Part shown: positions 35,087 through 43,146 of the stretch, piece after piece
How positions within the stretch are numbered: the stretch's first letter is position 1
Layout of the letters: the number at the start of each line of letters is the position of its first letter
Source of the DNA: Candidatus Nanopelagicales bacterium
GTDB lineage: Bacteria; Actinomycetota; Actinomycetes; S36-B12
Direction of reading: 5' to 3'
DNA: 64,000 bases
Assembly (NCBI GenBank): GCA_017854795.1
Contig: JAFMHB010000004.1
Location: 68,504-132,503, forward strand
Translations under genes and position numbers: made by a program
The notes under the pieces: generated by a model
The model's database searches: none
What the model was told of the DNA's origin: nothing
What the model saw: the letters and a program-made list of their open reading frames with translations, nothing else

Positions 35087-35436
35087 TTATAGCGGCGGTA
35101 GTACGGGAATCGGATCGCCGCACGTTGACCCCGGTGCAAACCCTGAAAAGATTTGATCTAACCAACTCACCGCCGTTGGGCCACCATTCGCTGCAGCGGC
35201 CGTGTGCCCAACACCTCCAAGCCACAGCATGTCGCCAGGTCTTCTCTCAAGGGGATTGGCGGGGTGTAAAACGGCTGCAGATCAATTTGTGTCACGGAAG
35301 TATCAACATTGCCTGAGATGATCCTTGCGGTGAAAAAAAAGGCCAATCCGGTAACAATCGCGAGAATGCCAATTGTCCAAGATTTTAGGATGCCTATACG
35401 GGCAGCATAGTTGGTAAGACATGATGTACCGGTGAG
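35087..35436 (-). pseudogene. Remnant of a secretory lipase (frameshifted, internally deleted)
   Basis: Not visible in the ORF track. Reading leftwards from about 35436 one frame has no ordinary start codon but encodes an uncleaved anchor-like helix (TIGILAIVTGLAFFF) and then QIDLQPFYTPPIPL, the N-terminal motif of secretory lipases. A one-base shift continues as RRPGDMLWLGGVGHTAAAANGG and then WLDQIFSGFAPGSTCGDP to a stop at 35087, which resembles the C-terminal catalytic His region and tail of the same family. The middle 250 or more residues, with the nucleophile, are missing. I infer a degraded gene. Its 5' end is in the divergent space of the 35444 gene. Homopolymer of eight A at 35333-35340 is in frame as it stands. 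Confidence 0.6.
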
Positions 35437-35443
35437 TTATCAA

Positions 35444-35977
35444 ATGGATGGGCGAGAGATTTTAGTTGAGGTTTCATTGGATCCCCAGGATGAAACGGAC
35501 ACCCGCAATTCCGTAGTTTCTGCAGTGACTTCAGTTGGGTCAGGCGCTTTAGGGCTTGCGCGATTCGCCACTGAGACCTCAATCTATTTGGTTACGGAGT
35601 CCACGAAGGCCATATCAAAATCAATTCTTGATACGGTTGTTCCGATCGCGGTGAATGCCGTTATTTCCCGGATTGACATAAATGAAATTGTGAAAGAGCA
35701 CGTCGACGTGAATGAAATTGTCGCTCAAGCAGACATCACTCCGATCCTTGATCGAGTTCCTATGACGGAAATTGCTGACTACGTAATTGAGGAAATTGAT
35801 TTGCCGAGTCTGGTGCGCGAAAGCACAGGCGGTGTCGCCGACGGACTTTTGGGAACAGTACGTTTCCAAGCGATTCAAACAGATGACTTTGTTAGTCATA
35901 TTGTCGATCGGATTCTTTTCCGCAAGAAATTGAGAGCCAAGGAGCACGAAGGGTCGGTGGAACATGCCGACTTTTAG
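35444..35977 (+). CDS. Conserved actinobacterial hypothetical protein upstream of RDD protein
   Basis: 177 residues. After a variable N-terminus it has a series of degenerate repeats built on VNAVISRIDINEIVKEHVDVNEIV and ADYVIEEIDLPSLVREST, ending in a basic tail with VDRILFRKK. Similar proteins precede RDD membrane proteins in actinobacteria; function is not known. I use ATG 35444, but GTG 35432 and TTG 35411 are in frame. It overlaps the RDD gene by 14 bases. No signal peptide. Confidence 0.75.
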   Translation: MDGREILVEVSLDPQDETDTRNSVVSAVTSVGSGALGLARFATETSIYLVTESTKAISKSILDTVVPIAVNAVISRIDINEIVKEHVDVNEIVAQADITPILDRVPMTEIADYVIEEIDLPSLVRESTGGVADGLLGTVRFQAIQTDDFVSHIVDRILFRKKLRAKEHEGSVEHADF

Positions 35978-36527
35978 TCAGTTCAGCAAAACTTTCGTTC
36001 CTGGTTCTCAGGTATATTTTAGTTCATTGCCAGAGCGAGCACGCTCAATACAAGGATTGAGTGCTGGGTTCACCAGTCGTTTGATTGCTGTATTCATCGA
36101 TATCGCACTTGTCGCACTACTTGTTTTGGGTGCATGGGGTGGTTGGGAAGCACTTCGATACATAATGAGTGTCTTCTACACCCTGCCAGCAGCAATGGGA
36201 ATTCCTTTACTGATCATCGGGTACCTGCTTATGTGGCTTTATTGGACCTGGAGTTGGTCTGTCGGAGGTCGCTCACTGGGAAATATATTGATGGGACTAC
36301 GCGTCCAAAAGAGGCACGGCGAAAACCTTGGACTCGGGCTGGCCGCACTTCGATCGGCTCTTTCGATTGTCTTTGCCCTCGGTCTCTTATGGTCAATAGT
36401 CAGTCGAAAAAATAAATCTTTGCAAGACGTCGTGCTGGGAACTGAAGTTGTATTCGATTGGGCACCACTATTGCCCAAGGTCGACATGACATTTTCTATG
36501 GAAGACGATCAAAGCAAAAGGGACTAG
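35964..36527 (+). CDS. RDD-family membrane protein
   Basis: 187 residues with three to four hydrophobic helices. The family Arg-Asp-Asp pattern is represented by GFTSRLIAVFIDIALVALLV at the start of the first helix. The next conserved piece is GRSLGNILMGLRVQKRHG and DVVLGTEVVFDW near the end. Translationally coupled with the upstream gene by a 14-base overlap. RDD proteins are of mostly unknown function, some transport ions. Convergent with the DUF202 pair. Confidence 0.9.
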   Translation: MPTFSQFSKTFVPGSQVYFSSLPERARSIQGLSAGFTSRLIAVFIDIALVALLVLGAWGGWEALRYIMSVFYTLPAAMGIPLLIIGYLLMWLYWTWSWSVGGRSLGNILMGLRVQKRHGENLGLGLAALRSALSIVFALGLLWSIVSRKNKSLQDVVLGTEVVFDWAPLLPKVDMTFSMEDDQSKRD

Positions 36528-36551
36528 AGGTAGCACGCTGTGTCCTCCGTA

Positions 36552-36845
36552 TTAGTCCTTGAGTACCAGCAGGATCTCAATAACGCCAAGTAAAAAAGTG
36601 GTTGCAGAAACGATGAAAGTTGACACTCCCACAGCTGACATGGATCCTCTATAGAGACGCATCGAAATTACAACTATAAGAACAATTACTAATAGAGCCG
36701 TTGCTGCAAGAGATTCAGCGAGGGTGAGCGACTCGGCAAGTGCCAGTCGAGCTAAGGCGAAACTGGCGATTGAAAAGGCCAAGACTGTTCGCCGCCACGA
36801 TAGGAGTGTGCGTTCCCGTGGCATTCCTTCGTCGATAGGTCGCAT
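36552..36845 (-). CDS. DUF202 membrane protein
   Basis: 97 residues, three hydrophobic helices. RERTLLSWRRTVLAFSIASFALARL is the DUF202 signature (Arg-rich segment leading into the first helix). Second of two tandem DUF202 genes, 12 bases after the first. Family function unknown. Confidence 0.87.
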   Translation of the reverse strand: MRPIDEGMPRERTLLSWRRTVLAFSIASFALARLALAESLTLAESLAATALLVIVLIVVISMRLYRGSMSAVGVSTFIVSATTFLLGVIEILLVLKD

Positions 36846-36857
36846 GGATGATCTAAC

Positions 36858-37265
36858 TTAGAGGAAGGCAATGGCAGCGATTACCGCAATGGCGAAGACA
36901 GTTCCCGAGAGCAGAACCAGAGCGGGAGAGTGCTTGAGGGGCTGACGTTCACGCATTGATCGTTCAACGCGAGCCCAGGAAATCCAAGCCCAGAGTGAAA
37001 TAATTGAACCAATGCCGAGAGCAATAATCGATATGGTTTTTCGTGTATCACCAGCCATATCCACGGTAAAGGCGTTGAGTGCGATACCCCCAGCAATAAA
37101 GGCCAATCCCGTTCTGATCCAAGCAAGAAATGTCCGCTCATTGGCCAAGGTATATCGCGGATCTGGTTCACTCCCGTGAGAGTAAATGAACTTAGGCCGT
37201 TGGGCTCGATGCCTCGAGTCCTCTGAGGGGATCTGATCTTCTGAGGGGGTCTGACTCGGCGTCAC
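36858..37265 (-). CDS. YidH/DUF202 membrane protein
   Basis: 135 residues. A polar N-terminus with repeated SEDQIPSED is followed by LANERTFLAWIRTGLAFIAGGIALNAF, the conserved DUF202 sequence, and two more helices. GTG 37265 has TAGAAT six bases upstream and no ribosome site, so the transcript is probably leaderless. First of the tandem DUF202 pair, divergent from the secreted protein at 37311. Confidence 0.9.
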   Translation of the reverse strand: MTPSQTPSEDQIPSEDSRHRAQRPKFIYSHGSEPDPRYTLANERTFLAWIRTGLAFIAGGIALNAFTVDMAGDTRKTISIIALGIGSIISLWAWISWARVERSMRERQPLKHSPALVLLSGTVFAIAVIAAIAFL

Positions 37266-37310
37266 AAGTGTATTCTACCCAATGTTGACCGAGAAGATGG
37301 GACGAAATGA

Positions 37311-37934
37311 GTGCGCACCCAGCGACTGTTGTTTTTTGTGGTCACCGTTTTGGTGATAGGGGGAATACTTCCTGCACCTTCATTTTCAGCCAATGCAATA
37401 GTTGAGTCATTTCCGACTTGGCAACGTGCTGCGTTGACATTGAATTCCAAGGGGAATCTTTATTATCCGACCAAAAGAGCCAACTTGATTCAGGAATCAC
37501 GAATTGATGTACTGGCCTTCACGAGAAAGCCAAAGTCGGGAAACGGGGTTAGGTATTCATCCATGTTGGTCACGGTTAATTACACGAACCGCCATGGATC
37601 ATTTTCGTTAATGGAGAAGTACTCAAATACGACATGGGCTGCCCGTCGAGTGGCAGATCCGGGACAAAGAATCGTGTCGAAACGAACGATAAAAATAGAT
37701 GCAAGTGACACGAAGGTGCAATCAACAATTTACGCCAACTGTGCTGTACCTGAACCTGACAGTGCAGTTCAGCTGAAAAAGGTTTGTTCGCGAGCGGACG
37801 TCAAGTTATTTGGTGGTTTGCTCGTAATGGAAATCCCAGGGAGAACATCAATAATTATTGAGAGCGTTGGCCTCACCTTCCAACAGTTAATCGCTATTGC
37901 TCGCGGACTCAAGCCTCTGGATGTCGGTAATTAG
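37311..37934 (+). CDS. Secreted hypothetical protein
   Basis: 207 residues, signal peptide MRTQRLLFFVVTVLVIGGILPAPSFSANA with probable cleavage after SFSA or ANA. The mature part is beta-rich, basic, without a motif I recognise, and has two cysteines (CAVPEP...VCSRAD) that may form a disulfide. GTG start. It shares its stop with HelD on the other strand (TTAG at 37931-37934). Function unknown. Confidence 0.75.
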   Translation: MRTQRLLFFVVTVLVIGGILPAPSFSANAIVESFPTWQRAALTLNSKGNLYYPTKRANLIQESRIDVLAFTRKPKSGNGVRYSSMLVTVNYTNRHGSFSLMEKYSNTTWAARRVADPGQRIVSKRTIKIDASDTKVQSTIYANCAVPEPDSAVQLKKVCSRADVKLFGGLLVMEIPGRTSIIIESVGLTFQQLIAIARGLKPLDVGN

Positions 37935-40048
37935 TCCGGTCCCACTTCGAGAAGATAAAGCTGATGAGTTGCTCGGGTGCAAGCGACAAAAATGTCGGAG
38001 CCGCGCACACCCTGAAGGCCTATTTGGTCAGGATTAATAACAAAAACAACGTCGAATTCGAGGCCTTTGGTTTCCTTTGCACTTAACACTGCGATGCGAA
38101 AGTCGATCGCGGACGGCCCAAAACCAATGTCGGGTAACTTATTATCAAATTTTTCTTGCCATTTAGGTAAGAGTGAGTCCGGTAAAATCACACATGCGCG
38201 CCCAGCGTGACCCTCCATAGTCTTTGCTAGAAAAGCCAGAATGTCGTCTTCTCCTAAGCTGACATTAACGGTGGGGGATCCATTACGAATTGAGACCAAC
38301 TCGGGTGCTGTCCCGCCCGCTTTCATTAATTGCTCGATTGAAGTTTGTACAGTCTCTTCAGTAATGCGGTAGGTGACACTAAGGCTGAAGAGCGATAGTT
38401 TTTCACCTGCCCAGGCTAAGGCCTCATTCCAGTCTCGAGCGCCAGCGGGATGTGACGATTGTTGAAGGTCACCCACAATTGTCATCGACTTTCGTACAGC
38501 TCGACGTTGTATGGCTCGCCATGCCATTTCACTGAGTTCCTGTGCTTCATCAACGACAATGTGTCCATAAATCCACTCGCGATCAAGATAAGCGCGTTCC
38601 GCGACGGTCGACGTACGAGCAGATTGACTGTCGCGATTTCCGTAGCGCATTTCACCCGCGTCAAGTTCCATATAGTCAGAACGTGACTCGCGAGCCTTTG
38701 CAACGGGGCGTACCCAATCACCAAGGAGTTCTGCACACTCATCTAAAAGTGCTACGTCGTCGATGGTCCATGGGCTGCCAGCTTCACGAAAGAGTAAATT
38801 CTGTTCTTGGGTTGAAAGTATGTCGTTGGAAGCAAGTTTGAGAAAATCACGATCAGCAAATAATTTCGTGAGAACTTTCTGTGGGGTGGTCGGCATCCAC
38901 ATGAGGTTCAAAACGCGACGCACGTTGCGATCGTCGATGAAGTCACCCAGCAGTTCGTTCCTCGTTTCGAAGTCAAGATTCTCGTGCCCTTGGTCGTTAG
39001 CCAGGTTTCGCGCCAGGTATTCAAGGACCCGTTTGAGGAAAATCTCTCGATTCAAATGGTAGGTACCGCGCTTGGACAGTGACTTCACACAGTCGCGAAT
39101 CTGGCTCCTCGTAATGTGAAGTTTGGTCCCACCATCGGTTGTTATGTTGATTTGTGAGTCGGGGATATTTGACCAATTCGAGACAGCGTTGGCCAGTACC
39201 TGCGCCATTACGGTTTGGCCCTTGACTCTCGAAACTTGAAAAGAGTCCTCGATTGTGGCGTTTATGCCGGGAAAAAGTTGTCCCGGGGTTAACAACACAA
39301 TGTCGGTTTCACCGAGGCTTGGTAGCACTTGATCTATGTATCTCAAAAATGCGTTGCTTGGTCCCACAATCAAAATTGCGTCTTTTGCCAGTCGCTCGCG
39401 GTATGTGTACAGCAACCAAGCGGCGCGGTGCAGGGCGACAACTGTTTTTCCTGTGCCGGGACCGCCTTGAACTACGGTAATTTGATTAAGTGGACTCCGA
39501 ATAATTACGTCTTGATCTGTGGCGATTGTGGCAAGTATGTCTGCCATTCGACCATCGCGTGGAGTGGCGACGGCATCTTTTGCTGCTTGGTAACTACCCT
39601 CGCCGGGCTCGGTGAGAATTTCGTCGTCTACGTGGGTGACGACCTGCTTTCCATCGATGGGCTTGATGGAAATACGTCTTCGCAAGACTGTATTCATTCG
39701 GTTTGCGGTTGTTGCTTGGTAGAAAGGTGCAGCGTTGGGTGCGCGCCAGTCAATGAGGGCCATGTCCCCAGTTTCTGTGCGAAGACCAATCCGACCGATT
39801 CGATGAGTCTCCTGAGTGTCGCTGTTGATTCGCCCGAAGTAGAGGCGGTCTTTAGCCGCCTCGACCGAACGTAGTTGTGAGCGCAAGTTATCTGCATGGG
39901 CCTCACGCTCAAGATCATCTTGTCCGGTTCCCGTTGAGGCGGCAAGGGAAAGGTTTTCCATCCGGGTTGTTAAGTGTTCGCGTTGAGCGGCGAGGAGGGA
40001 ATAGGCGGTGTCGGTGAATTCTTGTTCGTCATCTAGGACACTCCGCAT
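37931..40048 (-). CDS. HelD-like RNA polymerase-associated UvrD/Rep helicase
   Basis: 705 residues. Motifs of superfamily 1A: Walker A QGGPGTGKTVVALHRAAWLL, the VDEAQELSEMAW Walker B, IVGDLQQSSHP, FALSVTYR-like motif and VACTRATHQLYLLE. The N-terminal coiled arm (EQEFTDTAYSLLAAQREHL) and the FGRINSD region are typical for HelD/HelR, which removes stalled RNA polymerase from DNA and, in some actinobacteria, protects from rifamycins (known for the family). ATG 40048 has GGAGGGG five bases upstream. Cytoplasmic. Confidence 0.92.
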   Translation of the reverse strand: MRSVLDDEQEFTDTAYSLLAAQREHLTTRMENLSLAASTGTGQDDLEREAHADNLRSQLRSVEAAKDRLYFGRINSDTQETHRIGRIGLRTETGDMALIDWRAPNAAPFYQATTANRMNTVLRRRISIKPIDGKQVVTHVDDEILTEPGEGSYQAAKDAVATPRDGRMADILATIATDQDVIIRSPLNQITVVQGGPGTGKTVVALHRAAWLLYTYRERLAKDAILIVGPSNAFLRYIDQVLPSLGETDIVLLTPGQLFPGINATIEDSFQVSRVKGQTVMAQVLANAVSNWSNIPDSQINITTDGGTKLHITRSQIRDCVKSLSKRGTYHLNREIFLKRVLEYLARNLANDQGHENLDFETRNELLGDFIDDRNVRRVLNLMWMPTTPQKVLTKLFADRDFLKLASNDILSTQEQNLLFREAGSPWTIDDVALLDECAELLGDWVRPVAKARESRSDYMELDAGEMRYGNRDSQSARTSTVAERAYLDREWIYGHIVVDEAQELSEMAWRAIQRRAVRKSMTIVGDLQQSSHPAGARDWNEALAWAGEKLSLFSLSVTYRITEETVQTSIEQLMKAGGTAPELVSIRNGSPTVNVSLGEDDILAFLAKTMEGHAGRACVILPDSLLPKWQEKFDNKLPDIGFGPSAIDFRIAVLSAKETKGLEFDVVFVINPDQIGLQGVRGSDIFVACTRATHQLYLLEVGPD

Positions 40049-40180
40049 TGTTTCCCCTCCTTTTTCTCGTTAAATTTTTCGGCGACACCGGAAATTGGTA
40101 GTCAACTATGACACGTCGCTAAGGGGGGTAATGGGGAGGGGTGTACCGGTCTTTGAATTCGCGTAGGACAAAATCTTCCT

Positions 40181-41164
40181 ATGGCTTCTTTGCCCGATCT
40201 CCATGATGTCCTGTCTGCACCACCGGGCATTGAAATGGTCCTTGGTTTTCTCAATACTGATTCGGCAGTTTCCAGCGGAGTGGGAGAAATGCGGGAACTA
40301 GGTCGTTGTTGTGCCCGTAAGGCGGCACATAAATTATCGGGTGAGGCGCTAGGCGACCTCGTTTATTCACAGCTGGGGGCCCCACTTTGGAGAGGCGGCT
40401 CGGCTGAAATATACATCTCCATTTCACATACGGGTCAATATGCATTGGGGGTTGCTGCCCATCACGGGGTTGGGGTTGATATCGAATTTATGGATCGTGA
40501 TGTCAGTCGGCTGGTGAAGACCTTCACTCCAGTTGAGCAGGAACTCTCCCAGGTAGTTAATCCAATTGCGCTCTTGTGCGCAAAGGAAGCAGCGGGGAAA
40601 TCCGCGGGTGTGGGTTTAGCAGGATCAATTACTCGCTGGAGTGTTATTGCCTTTTCTGCGGATGCGCAGTCGGTGTTGGTGCGCGATGTTCAAGCCGATG
40701 ATTATTGGCGGGTGTGGATCAGCGTAGTTGAGGCGGGAGATCGTTTTTTGCAGTGTGCTGTGGCAAAGCGGGATGAACCGGGGCGGGAGGATTTGCTCGA
40801 GATATATGAATGCGCTCACGTGGAAATGCGCCCAATTGGTTCTCATGTGTGGTCAGAGGGCACAGAATCTGTGCGTGCACGCGCATTGGGTGGAGTAGTA
40901 ATTACGGCATGGAATCCGGGACCGGAACGCCCAAGTATTGCAATAAATAATCAAGCGAATGAACTTTTATTGGCCAGACTTGGGGAACATTGCACTGACA
41001 TTTGGGAAGCAGACGGGTTTTCCCCTGATCAAACTCACAGGGAACCGGGATTCATGGCCTGGGGGATGAGCCCCGAACTCGGATTGCAGATTGCTCGTGA
41101 GTTTGGCCAGTTAGCAATTTTCTACTTTGAAGCAAGTGGTAATCGGATCATGTTCAGCGCTTAA
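40181..41164 (+). CDS. 4'-phosphopantetheinyl transferase fused to DUF3293
   Basis: 327 residues. The N-terminal 200 form a Sfp/AcpS-type transferase: SISHTGQYALGVAAHHGVGVDIEF, the metal-binding VDIE, and LLCAKEAAGKSAGVGL, which stands for the WxxKEAxxK motif (with Cys in place of Trp). About residues 235-327 read VVITAWNPGPERPSIAINNQAN, then GFSPDQTHREPGFMAWGMSPELGLQIAREFGQLAIFYFEA, the pattern of DUF3293, a small family usually encoded alone. I do not know such a fusion. The start ATG 40181 has AGGA about 15 bases upstream. No carrier-protein or synthase gene is nearby. Activity: installing phosphopantetheine on acyl-carrier or peptidyl-carrier proteins. Confidence 0.85.
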   Translation: MASLPDLHDVLSAPPGIEMVLGFLNTDSAVSSGVGEMRELGRCCARKAAHKLSGEALGDLVYSQLGAPLWRGGSAEIYISISHTGQYALGVAAHHGVGVDIEFMDRDVSRLVKTFTPVEQELSQVVNPIALLCAKEAAGKSAGVGLAGSITRWSVIAFSADAQSVLVRDVQADDYWRVWISVVEAGDRFLQCAVAKRDEPGREDLLEIYECAHVEMRPIGSHVWSEGTESVRARALGGVVITAWNPGPERPSIAINNQANELLLARLGEHCTDIWEADGFSPDQTHREPGFMAWGMSPELGLQIAREFGQLAIFYFEASGNRIMFSA

Positions 41165-41176
41165 TGGTGCAGCTGG

Positions 41177-42319
41177 TCAGTTGTCTAAAGACTGCGTCGG
41201 AGTTGCTTGCACTCCTTTGAGCGTGACATCCCGATCTTTGTTATACAAAGCAATCCAAGTGTGGCCGGGGTGAAAGGGAATTGGGTTACCGGCCGTATCC
41301 GTGAAAGTTGTTCCTGATTGAGAATCGGGTCGAGACCATAGGGAATTGAATAGTTGACCGTTCCGTAAAATCATGGCCTTGCCCGAGCCGATTGTCTCGA
41401 CGTGCGGTGTGTTGCCACCGCCTTTGTCAAAATAGGCGGACTGGGTTTGTTTAACAAACTGAATCACCGCTGTGTCAGCCCAGACTTTGCCTTCGCCTTG
41501 CCCAACTCGTTCAAAACTTGCTCGCTCACCATTGAGTTGAACCGCGTACTGTTCGCGGCCCCCGTTGTATTGGAATTTAAGGGTTGAGGAGGGCCATGTG
41601 AGTTCCGCGCTGACTGCAGGGCTTCCACCGGTGGGAACCGCTTGGGAGAAGGTAAAACCCACGTCCTTGACTTGCGACACGCCATCCGCTTGTGTCAGCG
41701 CAGTTGCGGCATCAAAAAAATAATTGTAGGGAGCCCTTCGAGTCGAGTCGCGCGAGTAATCTTGAGGGACTTTATTTGCCGAAACGTCAATAAAGGGTGC
41801 ATCGGCGAGGGCCGGCCACAGTTTGCGTTGGGCACCTGAGAAAGCAAAAGCCGGTGAACCGTATTGAGCCAGAAGGTCGATATCGGTGATTCGAGCGGAT
41901 CTCACAGGCCCAATTCGTGAGGGAATGGTCGTACTGAAAATCGCGGCAAGACGGGTCATGCCGTACTCCACTTCTTCGACGTAGACCAGATCAGCCACTT
42001 CCACTCCGACCTGTGGCTGGGCGTTTCGCGTGTTATCAATTTTGACCGCGAGCACTTGGGGTAGGCCAGCGAACGCGGCTGGGCGTGGCAACTCGATATA
42101 TGGCAACCCTGTGAGCGGATGAAGGGTCTGGGCAACGCTCGGACTGGATGTGGGGCTGGGTATTGCCGAATCGGAAGCAGCAGCCGTAGGTGAGCTCGTA
42201 GACGGTGAGTCGCTAGCCGGTGGGCTAGGGGCAGTCATGTCGGTCGGTGTGGATGGAGCGCAACTGCTCACCAAAACCACGATCGCGACGCCGATCAAAA
42301 GGCTTCTTGGTGTTAGCAC
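41177..42319 (-). CDS. DUF3048 lipoprotein
   Basis: 380 residues. Signal sequence with lipobox VLVSSCAPS, so it is lipid-anchored at the outer face of the membrane. A Ser/Pro/Thr-rich spacer follows (about 25-65), then DUF3048: HPLTGLPY, VKIDNTRNAQPQVGVEVADLVYVEEVEYGMTRLAAIF, RIGPVRSARITDIDLL, and RRAPYNYFFDA. GTG start with AGGGTGAGG directly before it, partly inside an inverted repeat (42323-42339). Role unknown, known to be extracytoplasmic. Confidence 0.92.
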   Translation of the reverse strand: MLTPRSLLIGVAIVVLVSSCAPSTPTDMTAPSPPASDSPSTSSPTAAASDSAIPSPTSSPSVAQTLHPLTGLPYIELPRPAAFAGLPQVLAVKIDNTRNAQPQVGVEVADLVYVEEVEYGMTRLAAIFSTTIPSRIGPVRSARITDIDLLAQYGSPAFAFSGAQRKLWPALADAPFIDVSANKVPQDYSRDSTRRAPYNYFFDAATALTQADGVSQVKDVGFTFSQAVPTGGSPAVSAELTWPSSTLKFQYNGGREQYAVQLNGERASFERVGQGEGKVWADTAVIQFVKQTQSAYFDKGGGNTPHVETIGSGKAMILRNGQLFNSLWSRPDSQSGTTFTDTAGNPIPFHPGHTWIALYNKDRDVTLKGVQATPTQSLDN

Positions 42320-42322
42320 GCC

Positions 42323-42339
42323 CTCACCCTAAGGGTGAG
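42323..42339 (-). promoter_or_regulatory. Inverted repeat over the DUF3048 ribosome site
   Basis: CTCACCCT-A-AGGGTGAG, 8-bp arms around one base, four bases before the GTG start. On the transcript the ribosome-binding AGGGTGAG arm would pair with its complement, or the DNA site may be an operator. Too tight a turn for a normal hairpin unless two pairs open. Confidence 0.5.
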
Positions 42340-42434
42340 AGGCCGCACTTCCGTACATATGGGCCGTCAATCGGGACCTGCGTCAAGGCCTGAAACCAAA
42401 TGGAGGAATTTCCATAGAAATTGGGGTCTAGGGG

Positions 42435-42476
42435 TTGACTGTGGAGGAAAATGGAGTATCGTGGCGCCACTGGGAG
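42435..42476 (+). promoter_or_regulatory. mraZ promoter with MraZ-type operator repeats
   Basis: TTGACT (42435-42440) and TATCGT (42457-42462) at 16 bases make a plausible promoter. Over it lie TGGAG, TGGAG, TGGCG and TGGGAG beginning at 42442, 42452, 42462 and 42471, a regular 10-bp direct repeat. MraZ in other bacteria binds three to four direct TGGG-like repeats at 10-bp spacing before its own gene and represses the dcw operon; I infer the same here. The transcript would start near 42468, with a leader of about 50 bases. Confidence 0.75.
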
Positions 42477-42518
42477 TTACCCGGGTGCTTCATGGGGTCA
42501 AAGTGAGAGGTGGGACAC

Positions 42519-42950
42519 ATGTTTCTTGGTACCCAATCTCCGCGCCTTGATGAAAAGGGGCGCTTAGTGCTTCCGGCCAAATACCGAGAAGGGTTGGCAG
42601 CAGGTCTGGTTTTCACACGTGGCCAAGAGCGATCAATCGTGGTGTGGCCCAGCGCGGAGTTTGCCACCTATGCCGAGCGGCTGAGTGTGGCTTCGCGCTC
42701 CGATTCCAGCGTTCGTGCTTATCTTCGGGTTCTGTTCTCGGGGGCGGTCGACGAAATTCCAGATCGCCAGGGCCGAGTCATGGTCCCCTCGGAGCTTCGT
42801 TCATATGCGGATTTAGACCGAGATGTAGTCGTCGTTGGTAACGGAAGCACCCTAGAGATTTGGAATGCGCCAGCGTGGGATGAATACCTCGCAGGTCAAG
42901 AAGCAGGCTTTTCCGCCCTTAGCGAGGAGGTAATACCGGGAATTTTCTAA
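42519..42950 (+). CDS. mraZ: Transcriptional regulator MraZ
   Basis: Dodecamer-forming AbrB-like regulator that represses the division and cell wall operon. 143 residues, two SpoVT/AbrB-like halves: LDEKGRLVLPAKYRE and IPDRQGRVMVPSELR each contain the DXXGR signature. ATG 42519 with AGAGGTG six bases upstream is the standard MFLGT start; the ORF track uses the in-frame GTG 9 bases earlier. The operator repeats at 42442-42476 support autoregulation. First gene of the dcw cluster, 569 bases before rsmH stop-to-start including an RNA element and a small ORF. Confidence 0.97.
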   Translation: MFLGTQSPRLDEKGRLVLPAKYREGLAAGLVFTRGQERSIVVWPSAEFATYAERLSVASRSDSSVRAYLRVLFSGAVDEIPDRQGRVMVPSELRSYADLDRDVVVVGNGSTLEIWNAPAWDEYLAGQEAGFSALSEEVIPGIF

Positions 42951-42956
42951 TTCGGA

Positions 42957-43078
42957 TTGGCCAATGAGGTCTCCACCCGCTCTTTGATCCTGACATCACT
43001 TCCCCGATGTCAGGGCGCGCGACAGACAACATGGTTTGGCGAGAGTTGGTGATAGCGGGCGGAGACCTGATTGACCAA
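42957..43078 (+). ncRNA. Structured leader RNA between mraZ and rsmH (mraW RNA motif position)
   Basis: Outer stem pairs TTGGCCAATGAGGTCTCC (42957-42974) with GGAGACCTGATTGACCAA (43061-43078), 16 of 18 pairs. After one mismatch CCCGC pairs GCGGG (42976-42980 with 43055-43059). Inside, CCTGACATC and GATGTCAGG (42989-43014) form a perfect 9-bp hairpin with an ACTTCCCC loop, and the rest (43015-43054) is unpaired or weakly paired. The mraW RNA motif is a known conserved structure directly upstream of mraW/rsmH in actinobacteria, so this is my assignment by position and structure, not by model match. There is no downstream T-run. The stop-to-ATG stretch from 42951 to 43146 holds no other gene. 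Confidence 0.7.
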
Positions 43079-43146
43079 ACACATCACTTCAGGAAAAAGG
43101 ATAGAACCCGACCGCGAATCGTGTTCCACGAGGGAAAGAAGCAGCA

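Noticed and set aside
35125-35316. 63-codon plus-strand ORF between the MaoC and 35444 genes
   Set aside because: The opposite strand gives recognisable lipase pieces, so this is an antisense shadow of the pseudogene.
39329-39874. 181-codon ORF opposite helD
   Set aside because: Antisense shadow of conserved helicase motifs; Cys-rich random-looking sequence with no domain.
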